Assembly (NCBI RefSeq): GCF_000009765.2
Contig: NC_003155.5
Span: forward strand, 3,410,001 to 3,474,000
Direction: 5' to 3'
DNA length: 64,000 bases
DNA from: Streptomyces avermitilis MA-4680 = NBRC 14893
GTDB lineage: Bacteria; Actinomycetota; Actinomycetes; Streptomycetales; Streptomycetaceae
The position numbers and the translations under genes are program-made. This document shows positions 7,664 to 17,363 of this stretch, piece by piece (the stretch's first letter is position 1; the number at the start of each line of letters is the position of its first letter). Below the pieces are notes generated by a model. It had not been told where the DNA came from and made no database searches. It saw only the letters and a list, made by a program, of their open reading frames with translations.

Positions 7664-9913
7664 GTGTCGAGCGCAGCCGAGCAGGAGGCAGTACAGGAGG
7701 AGCGCGCGGGTGAAGAACATGCCGCGCGCCCGGCCGCCGTGCTGAACGGCAGGCGGCCCGCGGCGCCCGCCCCACCCGTGTGGCCGGGCGCCCCCACCCC
7801 GCTCGGAGCGCGCTTCAGGACCGGGCCCGACGGGGTGACGGGCACCAACTTCGCCCTGTGGGCGGGCGGCGCGGAGGCGGTCGAGCTGTGCCTGTTCGAC
7901 GAGACGGGCGCGGAGATCCGCGTCCCGCTCACCGAACTCACGCACGAGATCTGGCACGGCTTCGTCCCCGGTGTACTGCCCGGGCGCCGCTACGGCTATC
8001 GGGTGCACGGCCGCTGGGACCCGTGGACGGGCGCCCGCTGGAACCCGGCGAAGCTGCTCCTCGACCCGTACGCGCGCGCGGTCGACGGCGACTTCAGCCT
8101 GCCGCCGGAGGTGTACGGGCACGTCCGGGACTGGCCGCAGCAGCAGGTCGCGGACACCGTGCGCGACGACCGGGACTCGGCGCCGTACGTCCCCAAGGGC
8201 GTCGTCGTCCACGATGACGACGACTGGGCGGACGACCACCGTCCGAAGACGCCGTGGGCGGACTCGGTGATCTACGAGCTGCACGTACGGGGATTCACGA
8301 AGACGCATCCCGGGATCCCGGAGGAACTGCGCGGCACCTACGCGGGACTGGCGCACCCGGCGGCGATCGAACACCTCGTCGGACTCGGCGTGACGGCCGT
8401 CGAGCTGCTTCCGGTGCACCAGTTCGCCCACGAGGACCACCTGCTGCGCAAGGGCCTGCGCAACTACTGGGGCTACAACTCGATCGGCTACTTCGCCCCG
8501 CACGCCGGCTACGCGGCCGCCGGGACGAACGGACAGCAGGTCGGTGAGTTCAAGCGGATGGTGCGCGCCCTGCACGCGGCCGGGATCGAGGTCATCCTCG
8601 ACGTGGTCTACAACCACACCGCGGAGGCGGGCGAACTGGGCCCGACGCTCTCGCTGAAGGGGATCGACAACCGGGGCTACTACCGCCTCCAGCCCGACGC
8701 CCGCCGGTACGCGGACTACACGGGCTGCGGAAACACGCTGCACGTGGTGCAGCCGCACGTCCTGCGCCTGATCACGGACTCGCTGCGGTACTGGGTGACG
8801 GAGATGGGCGTGGACGGCTTCCGGTTCGACCTGGCCGCGGCCCTGGCCCGATCGATGCACGACGTCGACATGCTCTCCCCGTTCCTCGCGGTCATCGCAC
8901 AGGACCCGGTGCTGCGCCGGGTGAAGCTGATCGCGGAACCGTGGGACGTCGGCTCCGGCGGCTACCAGGTGGGCGCGTTCCCTCCCCTGTGGACGGAGTG
9001 GAACGACCGCTACCGGGGCGCCGTACGGGACTTCTGGCGAGGCGCGCTGCCGGACGTGCGGGACCTGGGCTACCGGCTGTCGGGGTCGAGCGACCTGTAC
9101 GCGTGGGGCGGCCGTCGGCCCTACGCGTCCGTCAACTTCGTGACGGCCCACGACGGTTTCACGCTCCGGGACCTCGTGTCGTACGAGCGCAAGCACAACG
9201 AGGCGAACGGCGAGGGCAACCGGGACGGCAGCGACGACAACCGGGCGTGGAACTGCGGGGCGGAGGGCGAGACGGACGACGAGCGCGTACGGTCCCTGCG
9301 CCGCCGTCAGCTGCGGAACCTCCTGACCACCCTGCTCCTGTCGACGGGCGTGCCGATGCTGGTCGCGGGCGACGAGCTGGGGCGCACGCAGCGCGGGAAC
9401 AACAACGCCTACTGCCAGGACAACGAGATCAGCTGGGTGGACTGGGAACTGCTGGAGGAGCCCGGCTGGCGGGCGCTGCGCGACCTCACCGCCCGGCTGA
9501 TCGCACTGCGGCACGCCCATCCCGTGCTGCGGCGGCGCGCGTTCTTCTCCGGGCGGGCGCATTCGGCGGACGGCCTGCGGGACCTGGCGTGGTTCACGCC
9601 GCGCGGGGCGGAGATGACGGAACGGGACTGGTACGCACCGGCGGCGACGCTCGGCATGTATCTGTCCGGGCGGGACATACCGGGGCGCGACGCTCGGGGC
9701 GTGCCGGTGGTGGACGACAGCTTCCTCGCGGTGCTGCACGCCGGACACCGGCCGGTGAGCTTCGTACTGCCCGGGCCGCCGTGGGCCGAGCGGTACGAGG
9801 TCGTCGTCGACACCTCCCGCGAGGACCAGGCCGCGGCACCGGGGACGGCGCACCGGGCGGGGGCGACGGTCACGGTCGCGGCCCGGGCGGTGCTGTTGCT
9901 GCGGGTGGGGTGA
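7664..9913 (+). CDS. glgX: Glycogen debranching enzyme (isoamylase type)
   Basis: A 749-residue cytoplasmic GH13 enzyme that hydrolyses alpha-1,6 branches of glycogen trimmed by phosphorylase. The CBM48-like N-terminal domain (FALWAGGAEAVELCLF) precedes the (beta/alpha)8 barrel. The four GH13 regions are visible: DVVYNHTAE, GFRFDLAAAL (Asp nucleophile), LIAEPWDVG (Glu acid/base) and TAHDGFTLRDL (HD). The segment NEANGEGNRDGSDDNRAWNCG is typical of GlgX/TreX. The GTG at 7664 is chosen because GGGAGG lies 7 nt upstream; an earlier in-frame ATG at 7550 would add 38 unlikely residues. It is separated from the glgE cluster by 20 kb but should act on the same glucan. Confidence 0.93.
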   Translation: MSSAAEQEAVQEERAGEEHAARPAAVLNGRRPAAPAPPVWPGAPTPLGARFRTGPDGVTGTNFALWAGGAEAVELCLFDETGAEIRVPLTELTHEIWHGFVPGVLPGRRYGYRVHGRWDPWTGARWNPAKLLLDPYARAVDGDFSLPPEVYGHVRDWPQQQVADTVRDDRDSAPYVPKGVVVHDDDDWADDHRPKTPWADSVIYELHVRGFTKTHPGIPEELRGTYAGLAHPAAIEHLVGLGVTAVELLPVHQFAHEDHLLRKGLRNYWGYNSIGYFAPHAGYAAAGTNGQQVGEFKRMVRALHAAGIEVILDVVYNHTAEAGELGPTLSLKGIDNRGYYRLQPDARRYADYTGCGNTLHVVQPHVLRLITDSLRYWVTEMGVDGFRFDLAAALARSMHDVDMLSPFLAVIAQDPVLRRVKLIAEPWDVGSGGYQVGAFPPLWTEWNDRYRGAVRDFWRGALPDVRDLGYRLSGSSDLYAWGGRRPYASVNFVTAHDGFTLRDLVSYERKHNEANGEGNRDGSDDNRAWNCGAEGETDDERVRSLRRRQLRNLLTTLLLSTGVPMLVAGDELGRTQRGNNNAYCQDNEISWVDWELLEEPGWRALRDLTARLIALRHAHPVLRRRAFFSGRAHSADGLRDLAWFTPRGAEMTERDWYAPAATLGMYLSGRDIPGRDARGVPVVDDSFLAVLHAGHRPVSFVLPGPPWAERYEVVVDTSREDQAAAPGTAHRAGATVTVAARAVLLLRVG

Positions 9914-10093
9914 GCGCGGCCGCCGGCGCCGACGGGTGAACGGCGTCGGCCGATCGGTCGATGGTGCGGTACGCCCCTTGTGGGCAGCCGGGGTTCGATC
10001 CCTCGAACGTGCAGGTCCCAGGACCGGCGGCCGCCTCTGGTCCGGCCAAAACTCGGTGGGCGCTGTCAGTGCCGAACCGTAGGCTCGCTCCTG

Positions 10094-11941
10094 ATGTCCA
10101 CCACACTCGCAGCCGCCGAAGACCGCTCCGACCACGCCGGCCGTTCGTCCGTGCGCACTCTCCTGCGCCTGTGGCCGTATGTGCGGCCGGTGCGCGTACG
10201 GCTGTTCACCGCCGCCCTCGTGGCGGTCGTGGCCTCCTGTACGGGCCTGGTCATCCCGCTCGTCCTGAAGTGGCTGGTGGACGGGCCGGTGGCGGACCGG
10301 GACACCCGTGGCATCTGGCTCGGGGCGCTGTATCTGCTGCTGCTCGGGTTCGCCGAGGCGCTGCTGTTCGGGCTGCGGCGCTGGCTGGTGGCGCGGCCGC
10401 TGTCGCGGGTCGAGGCGGACATGCGGGCGGATCTGTACCGCCATCTCCAACGGCTTCCGGTCGCCTTCCACGACCGCTGGGCCTCCGGCCAGCTGCTGTC
10501 GCGGGGCACGACGGATCTGATGCTGCTGCGGATGTTCCTCGCGTTCCCACTGACGTTCCTGCTGGTCAACGGCGTGACGATCCTCGTCGGCGTGATCATC
10601 ATGCTGGTTCAGGACTGGACGCTCGGGCTGGTGATCCTGGGCCCGGCCATCCCCGTGGTGATCATGTGCGCGCTGTTCGAGCGGCGGTACGCGGAGGTGG
10701 CGCGGCGGGCGCAGGACCAGGTGGGCGATCTGACGACGGTGGTCGAGGAGAGCGTGCTCGGCATCCGCATCGTCAAGGGCTTCGGCCGCCACCGCAGCCA
10801 GGCCCGCGCGTTCCGTGAGCTGACCCGGACCCTGCGCGGCACGGAGCTGGCGAAGGCCCGGCTGCTCGCCGCGATCTGGGCGGTCATCGTCACCCTCCCG
10901 GAACTGGCCATCGGCGCGGCACTCGTCCTCGGCACGATCCAGGTGGCCGATGGGGACCTGTCGGCGGGCACCCTGGTCGCGTTCCTGTCCACGGCCCTGG
11001 CCCTGCGCTGGCCCGTCGACTCGATCGGCTTCCTCCTCGCGATGAGCCAGGAGGCGGCGACGGCGACGGAGCGGTATTTCGAGGTGATGGACGCGGAACC
11101 GGAGTCGGCCGACGCCGTCGCCGCCCCGGCCGCCCCGGCCGGCGCCGACGGCCTGCGGTTCCACGACGTCCGCTTCCGCTACCCCGACGCGCCCTCGGAC
11201 GCGCCGCCCGTCCTCGACCGCGTCGACCTCCACATCCGCCCCGGCGAGACGATGGCCCTGGTCGGCGCCACCGGCACCGGGAAGACCACCCTGACCGCGC
11301 TCATCCCCCGCCTGCACGAGGTCACGTCGGGCCGGATCACCCTGGACGGCGCGGACATCACGGCCATGCCCCGGCAGGCGCTGCGCGAACTCGTCGCCGT
11401 CGCCTTCGAGGAGCCCACCCTCTTCTCGGCGACCGTCGGCGAGAACGTCCTGATGGGTGCCGACGACAGCGCGGGCGAGCAGGAGCTGGACCGCGCCCTC
11501 GCCGTCGCCCAGGCCGACTTCGCGCACGCCCTCCCGCAGGGCACCGCCACCCAGGTCGGCGAGCAGGGCCTCAGTCTCTCCGGCGGCCAGCGTCAGCGCC
11601 TCGCCCTGGCCAGGGCGGTCGTGGGCCGCCCCCGCTTCCTCGTTCTCGACGACCCCCTGTCCGCCCTGGACGTCCACACGGAGGCCGCCGTCGAGGCCGC
11701 CCTGCGCCGGGTGCTCGCCGAGACCACCGCCCTGGTCGTGGCGCACCGCCCGTCCACGGTGCTGCTCGCCGACCGTGTCGCGCTGCTCTCCGGCGGCCGC
11801 ATCGCCGCCGTCGGCACCCACCAGGAACTGCTGCGCACGAACGCCGAGTACGCCCATCTGATGTCCGGGGCGGACCGTGCGGAGGAAGCGGAGGAAGCAG
11901 AGAAAGCGGAGGAAGCAGAGGAATTGGAGGCCGACCGATGA
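10094..11941 (+). CDS. ABC exporter half-transporter A (degenerate catalytic Glu)
   Basis: A 615-residue type IV ABC exporter with six predicted membrane helices (residues ~30-320) fused to a nucleotide-binding domain (NBD). Walker A GATGTGKTT and the signature LSLSGGQRQR are canonical, and the H-loop VVAHRPS is intact. Walker B reads FLVLDDPLSALD, so the catalytic Glu is Asp, and the Q-loop glutamine is replaced (AFEEPTLF). The stop overlaps the next gene's start by 4 nt (ATGA), and that partner has the complementary defect, so the two should form a heterodimeric multidrug- or lipid-type exporter with one consensus ATP site. The C-terminus is a Glu/Ala-rich tail. ATG 10094 is taken because the transmembrane domain begins soon after. 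The substrate is unknown. Confidence 0.92.
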   Translation: MSTTLAAAEDRSDHAGRSSVRTLLRLWPYVRPVRVRLFTAALVAVVASCTGLVIPLVLKWLVDGPVADRDTRGIWLGALYLLLLGFAEALLFGLRRWLVARPLSRVEADMRADLYRHLQRLPVAFHDRWASGQLLSRGTTDLMLLRMFLAFPLTFLLVNGVTILVGVIIMLVQDWTLGLVILGPAIPVVIMCALFERRYAEVARRAQDQVGDLTTVVEESVLGIRIVKGFGRHRSQARAFRELTRTLRGTELAKARLLAAIWAVIVTLPELAIGAALVLGTIQVADGDLSAGTLVAFLSTALALRWPVDSIGFLLAMSQEAATATERYFEVMDAEPESADAVAAPAAPAGADGLRFHDVRFRYPDAPSDAPPVLDRVDLHIRPGETMALVGATGTGKTTLTALIPRLHEVTSGRITLDGADITAMPRQALRELVAVAFEEPTLFSATVGENVLMGADDSAGEQELDRALAVAQADFAHALPQGTATQVGEQGLSLSGGQRQRLALARAVVGRPRFLVLDDPLSALDVHTEAAVEAALRRVLAETTALVVAHRPSTVLLADRVALLSGGRIAAVGTHQELLRTNAEYAHLMSGADRAEEAEEAEKAEEAEELEADR

Positions 11942-13800
11942 CGGCGCCGACGACGACCGCGCCCGACCTGACCGACGACGGCGAGGACCCCGTCGGCACA
12001 CCGGGCGGCGGCGACCCCTTCGACCGGGACACCCTCCCCACGCCCCCGGGCGCGACGGGCGCCCTGCTGCGCTCGCTGCTGGCACCGCTCAGGGCCCGCG
12101 TCGTCGTGACGAGCGGGCTGCTCCTGCTCCAGCAGGCGGCGGTGCAGCTGGGCCCGCTGCTGGTCGCCTACGCCATCGACAGCGCCGTACCGGCGTTCCG
12201 GCGCGACGACCACGGCCCGCTGATCGCGGTGGGAGTGGCGTATCTGCTGTGCGCGGCGCTCTCCGGCGGCCTCCAGTACGCGTTCATCCTGGCGTCCGCG
12301 CGCGTCAACCAGGACGTGCTGCTCGACCTGCGCGGCCGGATCTTCCGCCATGCGCAGGCCCTGAGCATCGACTTCCACGAGCGCTACACCTCGGGGCGGC
12401 TGATCTCCCGCTCGACGACGGATGTCGAGTCGCTGCGCGAGCTGCTCAGCGAGGGCCTTCAGGAACTGATCGCGGTCATCCTGTCGTTCGTCTACATCTC
12501 GGCGATGCTGCTGTGGCTGGACCTGGGCCTGGGCGCGGTGGCGGTCGCCTCGTTCGGGCCGCTGTATCTGCTCGTACGGCTCTACCGGCGCCGTGCGGGA
12601 CGGGTGTACCGCCTGCGTTCGACGGCGATCGCGGCGGTCATCGTGAAGTTCGCGGAGACGATGAACGGCATCCGGCCGGTGCGCGCGTTCCGCCGCGAAG
12701 CGGTGAACGACGCGGACTTCCGCGTGCTGAACGGACGCCACCAGCGCACCAACGGCGACGCTTTGCTGGAGATGGCCCGCTATGTCACCGGCTCCCGTCT
12801 GGTGGCCAACACGGCGGTGGCGGGGATCGTGCTGTGGGGCGCGTACCGGGTGTCGTCGGGCTCGCTGGAGCTGGGCGTGCTCGCGGCCGCCGTGCTCTAT
12901 CTCCGCCGGCTGTACGACCCCATCGACCGGCTCGGCATGTTCCTCAACTCGTACCAGTCGGCGGCGGCCTCGCTGGAGAAGATCGCGGGGCTGCTGGCGC
13001 AGACGCCGTCGGTGCCGGAGCCCTCCGAGCCGCGCGCCCTGCCCGCCCTGGAGTCCGCGCACCCCGGCCGCGAGGTCGTGTTCGACGCCGTCCGCTTCAC
13101 GTACCGCACGGGCGGGGAGGTGCTGCCCACCTTCTCGCTGACGCTGCCCGCCGGGCAGACGGTCGCCGTGGTCGGCTCGACCGGCGCCGGCAAGTCGACC
13201 CTCGCCAAGCTGCTCGCCCGCTTCTACGACCCCTCCGCCGGGCGGGTGCTGCTGGACGGGGTCGACCTGCGCGAGCTGACGGTTCCCGAGCTGCGGCGCG
13301 GTGTGGTGATGGTGACGCAGGAGGCGTTCCTGTTCTCCGGCACGGTCGCCGAGAACATCGCCATCGGTCGCCCCGACGCGACCCGGGAGGAGATCGAGCG
13401 GGCCGCGAAGGCGATCGGCGCCCACGACTTCATCAGTGCGCTGCCGGACGGCTACGACACGGACGTCCGCAAGCGGGGCGGGCGCATCTCCGCGGGCCAG
13501 CGCCAGCTGGTCGCGTTCGCACGGGCGTTGCTGGCCGACCCGGCGGTGCTGATCCTCGACGAGGCGACCAGCTCGCTGGACGTTCCCGGTGAACGGGCGG
13601 TGCAGCGGGCGATGCTGACGGTACTGAAGGGCCGGACGGCGGTCGTGATCGCGCACCGGCTGTCGACGGTGGAGATCGCGGACCGGGTACTGGTCATGGA
13701 GCACGGCCGGATCGTCGAGGACGGCAGCCCGGCCGAACTTGTCGCGGGCACGGGCCGGTTCGCGGATCTGCACCGGGCCTGGCGGGACAGCCTGGTGTGA
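11938..13800 (+). CDS. ABC exporter half-transporter B (degenerate signature)
   Basis: A 620-residue partner of the preceding gene, with a six-helix membrane domain (residues ~40-340) and an NBD. Walker A GSTGAGKST, Q-loop VMVTQEAF, Walker B VLILDEATSSLD with the catalytic Glu, and H-loop VIAHRLST are all intact. The signature reads RISAGQRQ instead of LSGGQ. In a head-to-tail dimer its Walker motifs face the good LSGGQ of half A, giving one competent site. Half A's Asp-containing Walker B faces this altered signature, giving one degenerate site. Translational coupling with half A supports fixed stoichiometry. Exported compound unknown. Confidence 0.92.
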   Translation: MTAPTTTAPDLTDDGEDPVGTPGGGDPFDRDTLPTPPGATGALLRSLLAPLRARVVVTSGLLLLQQAAVQLGPLLVAYAIDSAVPAFRRDDHGPLIAVGVAYLLCAALSGGLQYAFILASARVNQDVLLDLRGRIFRHAQALSIDFHERYTSGRLISRSTTDVESLRELLSEGLQELIAVILSFVYISAMLLWLDLGLGAVAVASFGPLYLLVRLYRRRAGRVYRLRSTAIAAVIVKFAETMNGIRPVRAFRREAVNDADFRVLNGRHQRTNGDALLEMARYVTGSRLVANTAVAGIVLWGAYRVSSGSLELGVLAAAVLYLRRLYDPIDRLGMFLNSYQSAAASLEKIAGLLAQTPSVPEPSEPRALPALESAHPGREVVFDAVRFTYRTGGEVLPTFSLTLPAGQTVAVVGSTGAGKSTLAKLLARFYDPSAGRVLLDGVDLRELTVPELRRGVVMVTQEAFLFSGTVAENIAIGRPDATREEIERAAKAIGAHDFISALPDGYDTDVRKRGGRISAGQRQLVAFARALLADPAVLILDEATSSLDVPGERAVQRAMLTVLKGRTAVVIAHRLSTVEIADRVLVMEHGRIVEDGSPAELVAGTGRFADLHRAWRDSLV

Positions 13801-13821
13801 CGGGCAGGAGCTGGGGGGCGG

Positions 13822-15543
13822 ATGATCGACGCGTACGAGGACCCGGGGGACCCGGACTGTCGCGGTGGCGGCCGGTATCTGTGGTGGCTGGTCATGCGGC
13901 AGCGGGGCCGGTGCGCCGCCGGGGCGCTGTTCGGCAGTACGTGGATGGTGCTGCTGGCGGCGACGCCGTATCTGATGTCCCGCGCGATCGACGACGGGCT
14001 GGCACCGGGCGACCGGACCGCGCTGATCGGCTGGACGGCGGCCCTGTTCGCGGTCGGGGCGTTCAACGCCTGGCTGAGCATCATGCGGCACCGCACGATG
14101 ACCCGGGTCCGGATGGACGCCAACTTCCGCACCGTCAAGGTCGTCGTCGGGCAGGCGGTCCGGCTGGGCGCCGCGCTGTCGCGTCAGGTCGGGGCCGGGG
14201 AGGTCGTCACGATCGGCGTGGGCGACGTCCAGACGATCAGCCAGTCCCTGACCGTCGTCGGCCCCGGCGTCGGTGCGGTCGTCGCCTACACGGTCGTCGC
14301 CGGGCTGCTGCTGTCCGTCTCGCCGCCACTGGCCGCGGTGGTGCTGCTCGGGGTGCCGCTGATCGCCGTGCTCGTCGGTCCGCTGATGGGGCGGCTTCAG
14401 GGCGCGGAGACGGAGTACCGCGAGCGGCAGGGCGTGCTGACCGAGCGGATCGGGGACCTCGCGGGCGGTCTGCGGGTCCTCAACGGCCTGGGCGGCAAGG
14501 GGCTGTTCGCGGACGCGTTCCGCCGGGACTCGCGGCGGCTGCGGGAGCAGGGCTACCGGGTCGGGGCGGTGACCAGCTGGATCGAGGCGCTCGGGGTGGG
14601 CCTGCCGACGCTGTTCCTCGCCGTGGTGACCTGGCTGGCGGCCCGGCTGGCCGCGCGCGGGGACATCACGGTGGGCGAGTTGGTGTCGGTGTACGGCTAT
14701 GTCGCGGTCCTGGTGGGGCCGGTGGCGTTCTTCATCGAGTGCGGCTACCAGCTCAGCCGGGGCGTGGTGGCCGCGCGGCGCGTCGTGCGCTTCCTGAGCC
14801 TTGCGCCCCTCGCGGACGACGGCACGGCCGACGCGCCCGCGGAGCCGTCCGTGCTGTCCGACCCGGAGTCCGGGGTCCGGGTGGTGCCGGGCCGGCTGAC
14901 CGCGCTCGCCGGGGCCCGCCCCGCCGATGCCGCGGAGGTGGTCGACCGCCTCGGCCGGTACGCGCCGTCGGCCGCCACCTGGGGCGGGGTGCGGCTCGAC
15001 GCCGTCGCGCTGGGGCAGGTCCGCGAGCGGATCCTGGTCGCCGACAACGAGGCCGATCTGTTCGCGGGTCCGCTGCGCGATCTGGTGGGCGGCAGACGGG
15101 GACCGGACGGCTGGGACGAGGCGGCCCTCGCGCGGGCCGTGCACGCGGCCGCGGCCGACGACATCGTCCTCGGTCTGCCGGACGGGCTCGAGACGGCCGT
15201 GACCGCGCAGGGCCGCACCCTCTCCGGCGGCCAGCGGCAGCGCGTACGGCTGGCGCGGGCGCTGCTGGCCGACCCCGAGGTGCTGCTGGCCGTCGAGCCC
15301 ACCTCCGCGCTCGACGCCCACACCGAGGCCACCGTGGCGGACCGGCTGCACACCGCGCGCAGCGGCCGTACGACCGTCGTGACCACCACCTCTCCCCTCG
15401 TGCTCGCCCGGGCGGACACCGTGTACTACCTGGTCGACGGGAAGGTGGCCGCGAGGGGCAGCCATCGCGAACTCCTGGGCGGGGAGCCCGGGTACCGGGC
15501 GCTGGTGGCCCGGGACGCGGACGCCGAGGAGGCCCTGCGGTGA
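13822..15543 (+). CDS. ABC exporter half-transporter C lacking Walker A
   Basis: A 573-residue protein with a normal six-helix exporter membrane domain (residues ~20-330) but a shrunken NBD. Where Walker A should be, the sequence is ALAGARPADAAEV, with no Lys or Gly-rich loop. The Q-loop position reads VADNEADLF, Walker B reads LLAVEPTSALD (its Asp is Val), and the H-loop His is gone (TTTSPLV). The signature LSGGQRQR and D-loop SALD are perfectly kept. It therefore probably cannot bind ATP in the usual way but can supply the signature half of a composite site. Its stop overlaps the start of half D by 3 nt inside GTGA. Expected to work only as a heterodimer with D. Confidence 0.9.
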   Translation: MIDAYEDPGDPDCRGGGRYLWWLVMRQRGRCAAGALFGSTWMVLLAATPYLMSRAIDDGLAPGDRTALIGWTAALFAVGAFNAWLSIMRHRTMTRVRMDANFRTVKVVVGQAVRLGAALSRQVGAGEVVTIGVGDVQTISQSLTVVGPGVGAVVAYTVVAGLLLSVSPPLAAVVLLGVPLIAVLVGPLMGRLQGAETEYRERQGVLTERIGDLAGGLRVLNGLGGKGLFADAFRRDSRRLREQGYRVGAVTSWIEALGVGLPTLFLAVVTWLAARLAARGDITVGELVSVYGYVAVLVGPVAFFIECGYQLSRGVVAARRVVRFLSLAPLADDGTADAPAEPSVLSDPESGVRVVPGRLTALAGARPADAAEVVDRLGRYAPSAATWGGVRLDAVALGQVRERILVADNEADLFAGPLRDLVGGRRGPDGWDEAALARAVHAAAADDIVLGLPDGLETAVTAQGRTLSGGQRQRVRLARALLADPEVLLAVEPTSALDAHTEATVADRLHTARSGRTTVVTTTSPLVLARADTVYYLVDGKVAARGSHRELLGGEPGYRALVARDADAEEALR

Positions 15544-17306
15544 CGACCGGAACTTCTGGACACCTGCCCGTCGCGGAACCGGCCGGTGTGCGGCGGGCCG
15601 CCGTCCGTCTGGTCCGGGCCGACGGGCGCGCCTTCGCCGCCGTGCTGGTCCTGAACGCGCTGGCCGCGGGCGCCGGGCTGGCCGGGCCGTGGCTGCTCGG
15701 GCGCATCGTCGACGGGGTCGGGGCCGGAGGCGGGGTGCGGGCCGTGGACCGGCTGGCGCTGGGCATCCTGCTGTGCTCCCTCGCGCAGCTGCTGCTGGCC
15801 CGCTGGGCCCGGTACGTGGGGCACCGCTTCGGGGAGCGGACGCTCGCCCGGGTGCGCGAGGAGTTCGTCGACCGGACGCTGGCGCTGCCCGCGTCGGTCG
15901 TGGAGCGGGCGGGCACCGGCGATCTGACGGCCCGTGGCACCGCCGACGTGGCCGCCGTCGGCACCACCTTGCGCGATGTCGGACCCGATCTGCTCATCCA
16001 CACCCTCGAGGCGCTGTTCCTCCTCGGTGCGGTGTTCGTCCTCGCCCCGCTGCTGGGCGCCTTCGGCGTGCTCGGTCTGACCGGCATCTGGTGCGCGCTG
16101 CGCTGGTATCTGCGGCGGGCCCGGGACGGCTATCTCGCCGAGGGCGCGGCCACCTCGGAGGTCGCCGAGATCCTCGCGGCGACGGCGTCGGGGGCCCGTA
16201 CCGTCGAGGCGTTCGGGCTTCAGGAGCGGCGGATCGGCGCGAGCCGGGAGGCGCTGGAGACGTCCCGGCGCACCCGGCTGTACACGCTGTATCTGCGCAC
16301 CGTGTTCTTCCCGGTGGTGGAGGTGTCGTACATCGTGCCCGTGGCCGGGGTGCTGCTGATCGGCGGTGCGCTGCACGCGCGGGGTGTGATGAGCCTGGGT
16401 GCGGTGGTGGCGGCGGCGCTGTATCTGCGCCAGCTCGGCGAACCGCTCGACCAGATCCTGATGCGGGTCGAGCAGTTGCAGAGCAGCGGCGCCTCCTTCG
16501 CCCGGGTGGAGGGCCTGGCCCGGGCGCCGCGGAGCGGTCCGGCCGACTCGGCCGCGCCGGCGGACGACCGGATCGACGTGACCGGGGTGCGCTACGCGTA
16601 CGAGCGTGGGGGCGAGGTGCTGCGCGGCGTCGACCTGACCGTGCGTCCCGGGGAGCGGCTGGCCGTCGTCGGCCCGTCCGGCGCCGGCAAGACCACACTG
16701 AGCAGGCTGCTCGCGGGCGTCGACGCGCCGAGCGCGGGCACGGTGACGGTGGGCGGGGTGCCGGTCGTCGGCCTCGAGCCGGAGCGGCTGCGCCGGCAGG
16801 TCGTCCTCGTCACCCAGGAGCACCATGTCTTCCTCGGCACGGTCCGCGACAACCTGCTGATCGCCGAGCCCTCGGCCACGGACGACGCGTTGTGGGCGGC
16901 TCTCGCCGCGGTCGGCGCCGACGGCTGGGTGCGCGAGCTGCCGGACGGCCTCGGCACCGTCCTGGGGTCCGGTGGTTGTGCCACGGACGGCTCACAGGCT
17001 CAGCAACTGGCGCTGGCCCGGGTGGTGCTGGCGGATCCGCACACGCTGATCCTCGACGAGGCCACCGCGCTGCTGGATCCGACGACCGCCCGCCACACCG
17101 AGCGCGCGCTGGCGGCCGTACTCGAAGGGCGGACCGTCATCGCCATCGCCCACCGGCTGCACACGGCGCACGACGCGGACCGGGTGGCCGTGATGGAGGA
17201 CGGCCGGCTGACCGAACTCGGCACCCACGAGGCCCTGGTGGCGGCGGGGGGCGCGTACGCGGCGCTGTGGCATTCGTGGCACGGCGACGAGCCGTCCCCG
17301 TCCTGA
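15540..17306 (+). CDS. ABC exporter half-transporter D with degenerate signature
   Basis: A 588-residue partner of half C, with six membrane helices (residues ~20-310) and an NBD. Walker A GPSGAGKTT, Q-loop VLVTQEHH, Walker B LILDEATALLD and H-loop AIAHRLHT are intact. The signature is replaced by TDGSQAQQ, so LSGGQ is lost. This is the mirror image of half C, so the dimer should have exactly one ATP-hydrolysing site, built from D's Walker motifs and C's signature. The GTG start at 15540 is read from the 4-nt overlap with C's stop. It follows the first exporter pair with a 21-nt gap, so all four genes may be one operon. Substrate unknown. Confidence 0.9.
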   Translation: MTTGTSGHLPVAEPAGVRRAAVRLVRADGRAFAAVLVLNALAAGAGLAGPWLLGRIVDGVGAGGGVRAVDRLALGILLCSLAQLLLARWARYVGHRFGERTLARVREEFVDRTLALPASVVERAGTGDLTARGTADVAAVGTTLRDVGPDLLIHTLEALFLLGAVFVLAPLLGAFGVLGLTGIWCALRWYLRRARDGYLAEGAATSEVAEILAATASGARTVEAFGLQERRIGASREALETSRRTRLYTLYLRTVFFPVVEVSYIVPVAGVLLIGGALHARGVMSLGAVVAAALYLRQLGEPLDQILMRVEQLQSSGASFARVEGLARAPRSGPADSAAPADDRIDVTGVRYAYERGGEVLRGVDLTVRPGERLAVVGPSGAGKTTLSRLLAGVDAPSAGTVTVGGVPVVGLEPERLRRQVVLVTQEHHVFLGTVRDNLLIAEPSATDDALWAALAAVGADGWVRELPDGLGTVLGSGGCATDGSQAQQLALARVVLADPHTLILDEATALLDPTTARHTERALAAVLEGRTVIAIAHRLHTAHDADRVAVMEDGRLTELGTHEALVAAGGAYAALWHSWHGDEPSPS

Positions 17307-17363
17307 ATCCGGGATCGTCGGGCGGCCTTGTACGCCTTTGCGACGGTCTCCGGCAGGACACTC

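Noticed and set aside
9961..10035. tRNA-like T-arm: CGGGG-TTCGATC-CCTCG, followed by a CCA-like end
   Set aside because: The T-stem is good, but no matching acceptor 5' strand, D-arm or seven-base anticodon loop can be folded from the preceding sequence (GCCC-CTTGT-GGGC is only a 5-nt loop). No integrase lies nearby. At most a decayed tRNA fragment.
6278..12085. 1935-residue open frame on the minus strand through glgX and an ABC gene
   Set aside because: Only its 3' fifth is a real protein (the second L,D-transpeptidase). The rest is the high-GC antisense shadow of glgX and the exporter genes, rich in Arg, His and Pro with no domain.
11593..15465. 1290-residue minus-strand open frame across the ABC genes
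   Set aside because: Antisense of the third-codon GC pattern of four well-supported exporters; no motif and no ribosome site.
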